NCBI GenBank assembly: GCA_024638585.1
Contig: JAHEKA010000187.1
Coordinates: 1-5,527, forward strand
Length of the DNA stretch: 5,527 bases
From: Rhodospirillales bacterium
GTDB lineage: Bacteria > Pseudomonadota > Alphaproteobacteria > SMXQ01
Direction: 5' to 3'
The notes beneath the pieces are model-generated. The model saw only the letters and a list, made by a program, of their open reading frames with translations. It was not told where the DNA came from and searched no databases. Each line of letters opens with the position of its first letter. Positions within the stretch are counted from its first letter, which is position 1. This document shows, one piece after another, positions 1 to 5,527 of this stretch. Made by a program: the position numbers and the translations under genes.

Positions 1-480
1 AGTGCGGCAGCGATCAAGGCCTGCCTCAAGATGATCCAGGAGCAAGCCGCTTCGGCGGGGCTGAAGCCGCTGGAATTCTCCCAGGACGGACCCGGTGGGA
101 TCATCGCCGACGAGAAGAAGTTCCGCCAGATCATCATCAACCTGGTGTCCAACGCCATGAAGTTCACGCGCGAAGGCGGCCGCGTGGGGGTCGAAACCGC
201 CCTGGCCGAAGACGGCCGTTTCCGCATCACCGTCTGGGACACCGGGATCGGCATCAGCCCAGACGACATCGAAAAGGTGCTGCAACCCTTCCGCCAGGTC
301 GACAGCGCCCTGTCGCGCCAATACGAAGGGACGGGGCTGGGACTCCCCATCACCAAGGCCCTCGTGGAACTCCATGACGGAACCTTGGAGATCACTTCAG
401 AGGTCGACGTGGGCACCCGAGTGATTATCCATCTGCCAGTGGAGCGTGTTGCCGCGCCCAAGGGGAAAAGGCGGGCATGA
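1..480 (+). CDS. Sensor histidine kinase, C-terminal part (HATPase domain); 5' end outside window
   Basis: The reading frame is open from base 1 and ends at TGA 478-480, giving the last 159 residues of a longer protein. This is the ATP-binding (HATPase_c, GHKL fold) domain of a two-component sensor kinase, which phosphorylates a His in an upstream DHp domain. Counting from base 1, the N box lies near residues 44-56 with the Mg-binding Asn at N51 (NAMKFT), the G1 box DTGIGI at 80-85, the F box PFRQVD at 96-101, and the G2 box GTGLGL at 110-115, followed by a typical last strand (VGTRVIIHLP). All ATP-binding boxes are intact, so the domain should be active. The first ~25 residues look like the linker after DHp; the phosphorylated His and any sensory domains lie outside the window. 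No receiver domain follows, so it is not a C-terminal hybrid kinase. The basic tail (KGKRRA) overlaps the next start codon. The signal and partner regulator cannot be determined. Confidence 0.93.
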   Translation, partial: SAAAIKACLKMIQEQAASAGLKPLEFSQDGPGGIIADEKKFRQIIINLVSNAMKFTREGGRVGVETALAEDGRFRITVWDTGIGISPDDIEKVLQPFRQVDSALSRQYEGTGLGLPITKALVELHDGTLEITSEVDVGTRVIIHLPVERVAAPKGKRRA

Positions 481-2180
481 CCTACAAGGATTACGCCGAC
501 GAGATCGAGGCCTTCGCCAGCGGGGAGGACCCGCTCGCGCATATGCGCGGCCCGGAGGACGGCAGCGGCAAAAAGGTGGCGCCGGATGCCGCGGTCAGGA
601 TCGGCAGGGTGGTGTCGGTCGAGGGCTCCCGGGTCATCGTCCTGCTGGAGGCTCCCGAGGAACCGGATACTGCACAACCGGCCAACGCACTTCAGATCGG
701 CGCCCTGGTCAAGATACGGACCCCGGAAACCATGGTGTTCGGCATGGTCTGCGGCCTGTCGATCCCGATTCCCAGCCATTCGCCGGAAGACCAGGAGATG
801 CGGATCGTCGAGTTGGAGCTGGTCGGCGAGGCTATGGACAAGACCGACGATGGCGCGCCGGTATTCCGCCGGGGCGTGTCTTTCTGTCCGGCACTCGGCG
901 AAGGGGTCTACGCCACCACGCAGGATGACCTCAAACAGGTCTACGCCAAGCCCGACGTGGCAAGTGCGCGGGTCGGCACCATCTACCAGGACCAAAGCCT
1001 GCCTGCTTTCGTCGCCATCGACGACCTGCTGGGCCAGCATTTCGCGGTGCTGGGGACCACTGGGTCCGGCAAGTCCTGCGCCGTCGCCACCATGCTGCGC
1101 TCGATCCTGGACCAACATCGGGAGGCCCATATCCTGCTTCTCGACCTCCATAACGAATACGCTCATGCGTTCGGTGATTGCGCCGAGGTGCTGGGCCCAA
1201 GAAACCTTATGCTGCCCTATTGGCTGCTCAATTTCGAAGAGTTGCAGGAAACCCTGATCGACCGTCATGAGGATCGTGAGGCGGACCTCTCGATCCTAAA
1301 GGACGCGGTCATCCATGCCCGGCAGTCCTTTCATGGTGCGGAAGAGGATACGCCCTATTTCGGCGCCGACTCTCCGGTGCCCTATCGCATGTCCGATGTC
1401 ATCCAACGGGTGGAGGAATCCCTCGGCCGGCTCGAGCGACCCACCGACTCGGCGCCCTATCTCCGCCTGCGTGAGCGCATCAATACGTTTCAATCCGACA
1501 AACGCTTCGATTTCATGTTCCAGGAAGGGCTGACCGTGAAGGACACCATGGTCGACGTGCTGTCCCAGCTGTTCCGCATCCCCGCCAACGGCAAACCGAT
1601 CACCATCCTGGATCTGTCCGAGGTTCCGTCCGACATCATGAACGTGGTGGTTTCCCTCGTCTGCCGCCTGACCTTCGATTTCGCGCTGTGGGCGGATCGC
1701 AGCGTGCCGATGCTCCTGGTCTGTGAGGAGGCCCACCGCTACGCCGGGGAGCACACCGATGCCGGTTTCGAGCCGACCAAGCGGACCCTTTCGAAGATCG
1801 CGCGCGAGGGGCGCAAATACGGCGTCTCCATCGGTCTGGTGAGCCAGCGGCCATCGGAACTTCCGCTCGGTATCCTGTCCCAGTGCAACACCATCTTCGC
1901 CATGCGCATGAGCAACCAAAAGGACCAGGATTTCGTGCGCGGCACGCTGTCGGAATCGGGATTGGGGCTGATGAACTCTCTGCCCTCTCTGCGCACCGGC
2001 GAAACCATCGCCATCGGCGAAGGGGTGCCGGTCCCAATGCGCTTCTGCTTCGATTACCTCCCCGAAGAACACCGCCCCCACAGCGGCACCGCCTGCTTCT
2101 CCGGCGCCTGGAAAGACGCAAAGTTGGATCAGGGATTCCTGGCGGAAATCGTCACGCGCTGGCGCAACCAGCATCGCTGA
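477..2180 (+). CDS. HerA-like ATPase (HAS-barrel + DUF87-type P-loop motor)
   Basis: A 567-residue protein of the HerA/FtsK superfamily; relatives form hexameric rings that move along double-stranded DNA. Visible parts: an acidic N-terminal stretch (1-35); a beta-rich HAS-barrel-like region (about 38-125), then a conserved linker (RRGVSFCPALGEGVY); Walker A GTTGSGKS at 193-200; LLDLHNEY at 221-228; a helical insertion (about 250-360); Walker B MLLVCEEAH at 412-420 with catalytic Glu likely E418; and IAREGRKYG (441-449) plus SQRPSEL (456-462), typical HerA-family positions for the arginine finger and sensor. From memory, the sequence around Walker A resembles a widespread alphaproteobacterial ATPase of unknown role. 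The ATG lies in an ATGA overlap with the upstream kinase, preceded by AAGG (468-471) 5 nt away, which supports this start and translational coupling. No NurA-type nuclease, SIR2 or other known HerA partner is encoded nearby. The biological role is therefore unknown; DNA translocation is inferred from the family. Confidence 0.9.
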   Translation: MTYKDYADEIEAFASGEDPLAHMRGPEDGSGKKVAPDAAVRIGRVVSVEGSRVIVLLEAPEEPDTAQPANALQIGALVKIRTPETMVFGMVCGLSIPIPSHSPEDQEMRIVELELVGEAMDKTDDGAPVFRRGVSFCPALGEGVYATTQDDLKQVYAKPDVASARVGTIYQDQSLPAFVAIDDLLGQHFAVLGTTGSGKSCAVATMLRSILDQHREAHILLLDLHNEYAHAFGDCAEVLGPRNLMLPYWLLNFEELQETLIDRHEDREADLSILKDAVIHARQSFHGAEEDTPYFGADSPVPYRMSDVIQRVEESLGRLERPTDSAPYLRLRERINTFQSDKRFDFMFQEGLTVKDTMVDVLSQLFRIPANGKPITILDLSEVPSDIMNVVVSLVCRLTFDFALWADRSVPMLLVCEEAHRYAGEHTDAGFEPTKRTLSKIAREGRKYGVSIGLVSQRPSELPLGILSQCNTIFAMRMSNQKDQDFVRGTLSESGLGLMNSLPSLRTGETIAIGEGVPVPMRFCFDYLPEEHRPHSGTACFSGAWKDAKLDQGFLAEIVTRWRNQHR

Positions 2181-2187
2181 CGCCAAG

Positions 2188-2206
2188 GCCGGCCCCACGG
2201 GCCGGC
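2188..2206. terminator. GC-rich hairpin in convergent gap (possible bidirectional terminator)
   Basis: GCCGGCCC-CAC-GGGCCGGC is a perfect 8-bp stem with a 3-nt loop. It starts 8 bases after the HerA-like ATPase stop and lies between two convergent genes. No U-tract follows on either strand, so it is not a canonical rho-independent terminator. It could still stop or stabilise transcripts from both sides. The position supports the call more than the sequence does. Confidence 0.45.
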
Positions 2207-2249
2207 GGCGCAAATCCTATCGCGATGACGTGATCGGAAACCTGGTGAA

Positions 2250-2747
2250 TCAGGCGTCCTGGGGACGCATCCGGCAACGGGCGCCCGCTACCAGAAGGTC
2301 GATATCCCCGTTGTCGCCGGCCAGCGGCAACAGGATCGAACGATAGAGGGCGGGATGGCCCTCTTCATCCTGGCCTTCGCCCTCGCCGAGGATCGGCGCA
2401 CCGCTCTTCACCGCATCGTCCAGTTCGCGGACGGCTTTGGCGAGCAGCGAATCGGGCGGCAGATCGGCGAGGCGGGTGTTTTCGCCGCGGATACCGGACC
2501 GCCGGGCGATGGTCTCACCGATCCGAGTGATCTCCCAATCCTTGCCTGAGCCCCTGGTCACGACACAACAGTCGGTCCACAGATCCGACGGGACCGAAGC
2601 AAAGAACTCCGCAGCCGGTGCGCATGTCGATGTGCCATAGCGCAGGCCCTGCCAGATTCCCATAAGGCGCATGGTGAGCCGCCGATCACCGGCGACGATC
2701 TTCGCGAATGGTTCAAGACCCTGCCTGTGTTGCACGGCCAACTCCAT
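2250..2747 (-). CDS. Small PAS-like domain protein, probable sensor/regulatory protein
   Basis: A 165-residue soluble protein (from ATG 2745-2747) that looks like the stand-alone PAS proteins (PAS_5-like) common in Rhodospirillales. Supporting features are an early W-x-x-L-R (32-36), then a proline- and acid-containing stretch, the strand pattern DLWTDCCVV and WEITRIGETIARRSG (71-85), a LADLPPDS segment (94-100 region), and a C-terminal strand YRSILLPLAG...LLVAGARCR (135-159). PAS folds bind small ligands or cofactors or mediate protein contacts; no output domain (kinase, GGDEF, DNA-binding) is present, so the role is undefined. Start choice: an in-frame TTG at 2769-2771 would add 8 residues and has a weak GGGAAG 9 nt upstream; ATG 2747 has only a weak GATAAG. 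An in-frame stop at 2826-2828 rules out anything longer. It is monocistronic and convergent with the HerA-like gene. The PAS assignment rests on pattern resemblance without a profile search; that it is coding is more secure. Confidence 0.7.
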   Translation of the reverse strand: MELAVQHRQGLEPFAKIVAGDRRLTMRLMGIWQGLRYGTSTCAPAAEFFASVPSDLWTDCCVVTRGSGKDWEITRIGETIARRSGIRGENTRLADLPPDSLLAKAVRELDDAVKSGAPILGEGEGQDEEGHPALYRSILLPLAGDNGDIDLLVAGARCRMRPQDA

Positions 2748-2812
2748 GGCGGAGCTTATCGGGCCCCGCAATCCCGACGGCTTCCCAGGGACGGGATACC
2801 GGACCCTCAGAC

Positions 2813-2828
2813 TAAGACCGATTTCTTA
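2813..2828. promoter_or_regulatory. AT-rich dyad upstream of the PAS-like gene (candidate operator)
   Basis: TAAGA-N6-TCTTA is a perfect 5-bp inverted repeat within an AT-rich patch (2811-2835) that contrasts with the GC-rich surroundings. It lies 42-66 bases upstream of the two candidate starts of the minus-strand PAS-like gene, a sensible place for a promoter or operator. The spacing does not match a CtrA site (TTAA-N7-TTAA), and no good sigma-70 -35/-10 pair was found. Arms this short can arise by chance. Confidence 0.25.
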
Positions 2829-2923
2829 ACAAATTCTCGCTTTCGGCGACCGGGGCACGCCCTAAGGCACGGAAAACAGTGAAAAACCGCCATTTGATCC
2901 GCGGCTTTCGGAAAAGAGCACAT

Positions 2924-2970
2924 AAGAAAAACCGAGGCAGGGTGGGGTTTTTTCGAACGCCCGACCTCGG
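2924..2970 (-). terminator. Rho-independent terminator of idi
   Basis: Read on the minus strand, CCGAGG (2970-2965) pairs with CCTCGG (2937-2932), extended after a 1-nt bulge by CGGG against CCTG (one G-U pair), around a loop of about 18 nt. TTTTTCTT (2931-2924) follows at once. It begins 2 bases after the idi stop codon. The plus strand has no T-run after the stem, so it acts only for idi. The long loop is a little unusual, but stem plus U-tract is classical. Confidence 0.8.
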
Positions 2971-2972
2971 CC

Positions 2973-3494
2973 TCACAGGTCCAGGGCACGGCAGACCCGT
3001 GGAAACAAGAAGGCGAACCAGGGCGCGTAATCGCCGGTCCCGGCCTTGAGCCCGGCATTGATTTCGGCGACCGAACGCCAAGCCGTCTCGCCGACCTCTT
3101 CTGGATCGGGGGTCAGGACGGCGTCTTTGTCCAAGGTGCCCACGAAGGTGTGATTGAATTCAGCTTCCCTGAGCCCGGCGCCCACGTCCAGGTCATAAGC
3201 CACTTCGAACAGTTGCCGCAATTCGCACCGCACCCCAAGCTCCTCCTCCAACCGCCGGCCGGTGGCAAGGGTCAGGTCTTCGCCCGGGCGCGGGTGGCTA
3301 CAGCAGGCATTGGCCCACAGTCCACCCGAGTGGTACTTGCCTTCGGCCCGGCGCTGGACCAGGCACAGGCCGCCGGGAGAAAACAGGAAGATGGAGAACG
3401 CCCGGTGCAAGAGGCCACGGCGATGGGCCTCGACCTTTTCCATCGTCCCCACCTCCTTGTCCTTCTCATCCACCAGGATGACGTGATCGGCCAT
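2973..3494 (-). CDS. idi: Isopentenyl-diphosphate delta-isomerase, type 1 (Nudix family)
   Basis: A 173-residue cytoplasmic enzyme that interconverts isopentenyl and dimethylallyl diphosphate, the C5 units of carotenoids, quinone tails, hopanoids and polyprenyl carriers. Against E. coli Idi (182 residues, recalled alignment) the key residues are all present: metal ligands H24 and H30 (EAHRRGLLHRAFS), catalytic Cys C65 with ligand H67 in NACCSHP, the Nudix-like helix GE...RRLEEELG (70-87), and the acidic pair E110/E112 (EAEFNH), equivalent to E114/E116. The substrate loop KYHSGGLW is at 53-60. Start: the frame runs upstream to 3617, but family alignment begins at MADHVIL and a strong Shine-Dalgarno lies just before that ATG (3492-3494). 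Type 1 Idi is not essential in bacteria using the MEP pathway, which already makes both isomers, so it probably balances flux. It is transcribed alone, followed by a terminator, and divergent from the membrane-protein gene. Confidence 0.96.
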   Translation of the reverse strand: MADHVILVDEKDKEVGTMEKVEAHRRGLLHRAFSIFLFSPGGLCLVQRRAEGKYHSGGLWANACCSHPRPGEDLTLATGRRLEEELGVRCELRQLFEVAYDLDVGAGLREAEFNHTFVGTLDKDAVLTPDPEEVGETAWRSVAEINAGLKAGTGDYAPWFAFLFPRVCRALDL

Positions 3495-3502
3495 GACGGG
3501 TT

Positions 3503-3509
3503 CTCCCTC
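3503..3509 (-). promoter_or_regulatory. Ribosome binding site of idi
   Basis: On the minus strand GAGGGAG lies 8 nt before the ATG at 3494. It fixes the idi start and argues against the longer in-frame extension to 3617. Confidence 0.75.
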
Positions 3510-3535
3510 GGCCCCGCGGCGGGGCATGGGACGGG

Positions 3536-3544
3536 ATCTTAGCA
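3536..3544 (-). promoter_or_regulatory. Candidate extended -10 promoter element for idi
   Basis: On the minus strand TGC-TAAGAT resembles an extended -10 (TGn followed by 4 of 6 matches to TATAAT). It would start transcription near 3529, giving a leader of about 35 nt before the idi ATG. No recognisable -35 box is found 16-18 bp upstream, which is tolerated for extended -10 promoters. The call is weak. Confidence 0.25.
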
Positions 3545-3558
3545 CGCCAGTTGCTGAG
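3538..3558. promoter_or_regulatory. Imperfect inverted repeat in the divergent intergenic region (candidate operator)
   Basis: CTTAGCA-N7-TGCTGAG is a 7-bp dyad with one G-T position. It overlaps the candidate idi -10 and lies between idi and the divergent membrane-protein gene, so a protein bound here could affect both. There is no second copy in the window to support it. Confidence 0.2.
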
Positions 3559-3625
3559 CGGCGGCAGCGCGACGGACCGCCACGGCTGTAGACCACGGAC
3601 CCAAGTTTCGCTATCACCCAACGTG

Positions 3626-4402
3626 ATGGAGCACTCGGCCACTCCCGGCACCGGCTTGCCAGACCTATCGCGCAACGTCACGATCGTGTTGCCCTTCGCC
3701 CTGTTAGGCGGAATCCTCGTTATCGGCGCCGCCACCTACGGCACGCGGTTTTACGACGTCGCCATCAAGAGCGAGCTTGGCATCATCGAAAACGGCAACG
3801 CGATCCTGGCGCTCGCCGTGGCGGTGTACGCCGTCCGCGCCTGGCCGCTGAGCCGCGACCTAACACCACGCTGGTTTTTCAAGACCTGGCTCGCGTTCTT
3901 CATCCTGGGCGGCCTGTTCCTGGCGCTCGAGGAAATCAGTTGGGGCCAGCACTTCTTCAATTGGGCCTCGCCCGATTATTTCCGCAGAGAGAACCTCCAG
4001 CGGGAGACCAACATCCACAACCTGTGGCACATGAGCGAGATCATCCCCAAGTTCCTCTTGCACACGGCGGCGATCTTCGGCGGTATCGTCTGGCCCCTGG
4101 TGGTGGGACGCGGCAAGGTGCGGGCGCCGGCACCACCCGAGTTCCTCTACTGGCTGATGCCGACACGGGCGGTGTTGTGGACCTCAACGATCGCCATCGC
4201 CGTGCGCGTCGGCGAGCGGATCCTCGCCAATAGCGGGCTCAAGCAGTACGGATACAATTTCAAGGAGTTCAAGGAACTGAACGAGCTGTTCCTGATTCTG
4301 TTCGTGGTTCTGTATCTCGCCTCGCTGACCTTGCGGGCGCGCGCCTACGCCAAGGCCCGGACGGCCGACCCGCAGGCTGTCCCGAAGCCGCAAGGCCCAT
4401 GA
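3626..4402 (+). CDS. Uncharacterised multi-pass membrane protein with EEISWGQ motif
   Basis: A 258-residue integral inner-membrane protein from ATG 3626, with about six hydrophobic segments near residues 18-39, 55-72, 84-103, 139-161, 178-196 and 219-238. Two motifs stand out: LALEEISWGQHFF (98-111 region), at the end of the third segment, and NLQRETNIHNL (123-133) in the following loop. I recall this pair in many bacterial membrane proteins of unknown function; the conserved Glu, Trp, Gln, Asn and His suggest a site at the membrane surface, possibly catalytic. The C-terminal tail is basic and proline-rich. Start: no clear Shine-Dalgarno is visible; GTG 3623 directly precedes the ATG, and TTG 3551 would add an unlikely 25-residue polar leader. 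The gene overlaps the downstream O-antigen-ligase-like gene by ATGA, so the two are almost certainly co-expressed, pointing to cell-envelope glycan work. That role is inferred from context only. Confidence 0.85.
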   Translation: MEHSATPGTGLPDLSRNVTIVLPFALLGGILVIGAATYGTRFYDVAIKSELGIIENGNAILALAVAVYAVRAWPLSRDLTPRWFFKTWLAFFILGGLFLALEEISWGQHFFNWASPDYFRRENLQRETNIHNLWHMSEIIPKFLLHTAAIFGGIVWPLVVGRGKVRAPAPPEFLYWLMPTRAVLWTSTIAIAVRVGERILANSGLKQYGYNFKEFKELNELFLILFVVLYLASLTLRARAYAKARTADPQAVPKPQGP

Positions 4403-5527
4403 CTCCGCGGGGCTGGGTGCTCGCCGGGGCGGGCTTCGCGATCCCGGTGGGCAGCATCGTCGAGCCCAAGGTGGTTCTGATCGTCCTCGCCCTCTTGTTG
4501 TTGGCCGCCCTGCTGGCCCTGGGACGGCGCGACGGCCGGGTCCTGCCAAATATCCCCTGGGGCGCGGCATGGTTGGCCGCCGCTATCCTGCTATGGGCCG
4601 CCCTCAGTGCCGCCTGGTCGCTCGATCCGGCCAACAGTTTCAAGAAGCTTGCCGACCTCGCCCTCGTCGCCGTGGCCGGACTGGCTCTGTTGGGGAGCGA
4701 GCGGCGCCTGACGCCCCGCGACGGGCTGGCGTTCGGCACGGCCCTTTCACTTGGCATCACCCTTTGCGTCCTCACCCAGTGGAGCGAGCTCGCCACCGAC
4801 GGCGTCCTGGTGCGCCTGTTCCATGATGATTGGAACGGCACCTTTTCACCCCTGGTGCGGGGCATCAGCGTTGCGGCAATTCTGGTATGGCCGGCGCTGA
4901 TCTTTCTCACCCGGGCAGGCGCGCGCTGGGCAGCGATCGGCCTGGGCGCCGGCGCGCTCGCGACCTTCTGGTTCACCGACGCGACCGCCGCCGCCCTTTC
5001 ATTCAGCGCGGGCGCTATCCTCTCCGCCGGCTTCATCGCCATGCCGCGCAAAGCGGTCGGTGTGCTCGCGGTCCTGGCGGCGCTTTGGGTCCTGGCGGCG
5101 CCCTTGACCATGAAGGCCCTCACCGCCGCCACAGAAACCACCCGGCTCGACCAAGGAACGCTTAAGGATTCGGCCACACATCGCCTGGCGATCTGGCGCT
5201 TCACCTCGGCCAGGATCCTGGAACGGCCGATCCTCGGTTACGGGCTCAGGGCCGGGCGCAAGGTCCCGGGCGGCGAACAGATGGTGATGTTGCCCCAGGA
5301 CGGCGAGCTCAAGCCGCGCCGGGTGTTCTCCATGCATCCCCATAACGGCCCTCTGGAATGGTGGCTGGAGCTTGGCCTGCCGGGCGCGGTGTTGGGGGCG
5401 CTGGCGATCTTCTTCCTGTTCCGTTGGCCACGGCGGATCGCCGGGCAAACCACCCGGGCCCTCGTGGTCGGGCAGTTGGTCACCGCGTTCGGCATCTTCA
5501 ACCTGTCCTTCGGCGCCTGGCAGGCCT
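4399..5527 (+). CDS. O-antigen ligase/polymerase-like membrane protein (Wzy_C/WaaL type), 3' end outside window
   Basis: An open frame from ATG 4399-4401 (ATGA overlap with the upstream stop) runs to the right edge: 376 residues without a stop. It is very hydrophobic, with about ten membrane segments, and has one long loop at about 238-325, the layout of O-antigen ligases and Wzy polymerases, in which the catalytic loop faces the periplasm. The loop carries the family hallmarks: HRLAIWRFTSARILERPILGYG (261-282 region, R262 and W266) and HPHNGPLEWWLELGLPG (313-329), the H-x-N near the last membrane segments that is essential in WaaL. These enzymes transfer or polymerise glycans carried on undecaprenyl diphosphate. 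Family proteins are usually about 400-450 residues, so only the last membrane segments are likely missing. Ligase and polymerase cannot be separated by sequence alone, and the acceptor is unknown. Spaced AAGG 3 nt before ATG is a poor RBS, so translational coupling is likely. Confidence 0.85.
   Translation, partial: MTPRGWVLAGAGFAIPVGSIVEPKVVLIVLALLLLAALLALGRRDGRVLPNIPWGAAWLAAAILLWAALSAAWSLDPANSFKKLADLALVAVAGLALLGSERRLTPRDGLAFGTALSLGITLCVLTQWSELATDGVLVRLFHDDWNGTFSPLVRGISVAAILVWPALIFLTRAGARWAAIGLGAGALATFWFTDATAAALSFSAGAILSAGFIAMPRKAVGVLAVLAALWVLAAPLTMKALTAATETTRLDQGTLKDSATHRLAIWRFTSARILERPILGYGLRAGRKVPGGEQMVMLPQDGELKPRRVFSMHPHNGPLEWWLELGLPGAVLGALAIFFLFRWPRRIAGQTTRALVVGQLVTAFGIFNLSFGAWQA

Larger units (their letters stand above)
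2748..2972. other. Intergenic region between idi and the PAS-like gene
   Basis: No credible gene is seen here. The two minus-strand reading frames crossing 2807-3081 overlap idi or its terminator and have no protein-like features. The region holds the idi terminator (2924-2970), a weaker second hairpin of the same orientation (CCGC 2887-2890 / GCGG 2901-2904, with a run of five U from bases 2886-2882 on the minus strand), and the AT-rich dyad at 2813-2828. The 5' leader and promoter of the PAS-like gene should lie within about 2748-2880. Confidence 0.6.

Noticed and set aside
446..928. Plus-strand frame overlapping the kinase end and the HerA-like start
   Set aside because: The translation is rich in G and R, in a different frame from two well-supported genes, with no recognisable domain.
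1296..2213. Long minus-strand open frame of 305 codons opposite the HerA-like gene
   Set aside because: It lies wholly antisense to a gene with clear motifs. Long antisense frames are expected in GC-rich DNA, and the translation is low-complexity without domains.
2814..2828. CtrA binding site (TTAA-N7-TTAA)
   Set aside because: One TTAA half is present, but the second half is 10 nt away and reads TTAG, so the spacing and sequence do not fit.
3511..3525. GCCCC-GCGGC-GGGGC hairpin in the idi leader, as a riboswitch or attenuator
   Set aside because: A lone 5-bp GC stem is common by chance in GC-rich DNA. It lies just upstream of the Shine-Dalgarno but does not sequester it, and no aptamer-like structure is seen.
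3495..3617. N-terminal extension of idi by 41 residues
   Set aside because: The Idi family alignment and a strong Shine-Dalgarno place the start at 3494; the extension is Arg/Pro-rich and non-homologous.
4269..5204. Minus-strand open frame of 311 codons opposite the membrane-protein and ligase genes
   Set aside because: The translation is dominated by R, A, S and P and is a shadow of the real plus-strand frames.

Overview
The window is GC-rich (roughly two thirds G+C by eye), with dense coding, 4-nt ATGA gene overlaps and strongly G/C-biased third codon positions. Together with a HerA-like ATPase of a kind common in alphaproteobacteria and a small PAS protein of the type frequent in Rhodospirillales, this suggests an alphaproteobacterium, probably a Rhodospirillales member. 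The taxonomic call is inference from gene style. No mobile elements, CRISPR arrays, tRNA or rRNA genes were seen.

Layout: (1) 1-480, plus strand: the C-terminal end of a sensor histidine kinase (ATP-binding domain), cut by the left edge. (2) 477-2180, plus: a 567-residue HerA/FtsK-type ATPase (HAS-barrel plus DUF87-like P-loop core), overlapping the kinase by ATGA and so probably co-transcribed and translationally coupled to it. (3) 2181-2249: short convergent gap with a perfect GC hairpin. (4) 2250-2747, minus (possible TTG start at 2771): a small stand-alone PAS-like protein. (5) 2748-2972: about 200 bp without a gene, holding a rho-independent terminator for the next gene and an AT-rich dyad upstream of the PAS gene. 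(6) 2973-3494, minus: isopentenyl-diphosphate delta-isomerase type 1 (idi), all catalytic and metal-binding residues present. (7) 3495-3625: divergent intergenic region with a weak candidate idi promoter overlapped by an imperfect dyad. (8) 3626-4402, plus: an uncharacterised multi-pass membrane protein with a conserved EEISWGQ motif and an N-L-Q-x-E-T-N-x-H-N-L motif. (9) 4399 to the right edge, plus: an O-antigen ligase/polymerase-like (Wzy_C/WaaL) membrane protein, cut by the edge and overlapping its predecessor by ATGA.

Functionally there are three blocks. The left pair couples signal sensing to a hexameric-type DNA-motor ATPase with no nuclease or effector gene visible. The middle holds a PAS sensor fragment and an isoprenoid enzyme. 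The right pair looks like an envelope-glycan module. A link between idi (C5 precursors of polyprenyl carriers) and the O-antigen-ligase-like gene (whose family uses polyprenyl-linked glycans) is possible but speculative. No clear-cut new system is visible. The most unusual arrangements are the kinase/HerA-like ATPase coupling and the EEISWGQ membrane protein coupled to a glycan ligase.
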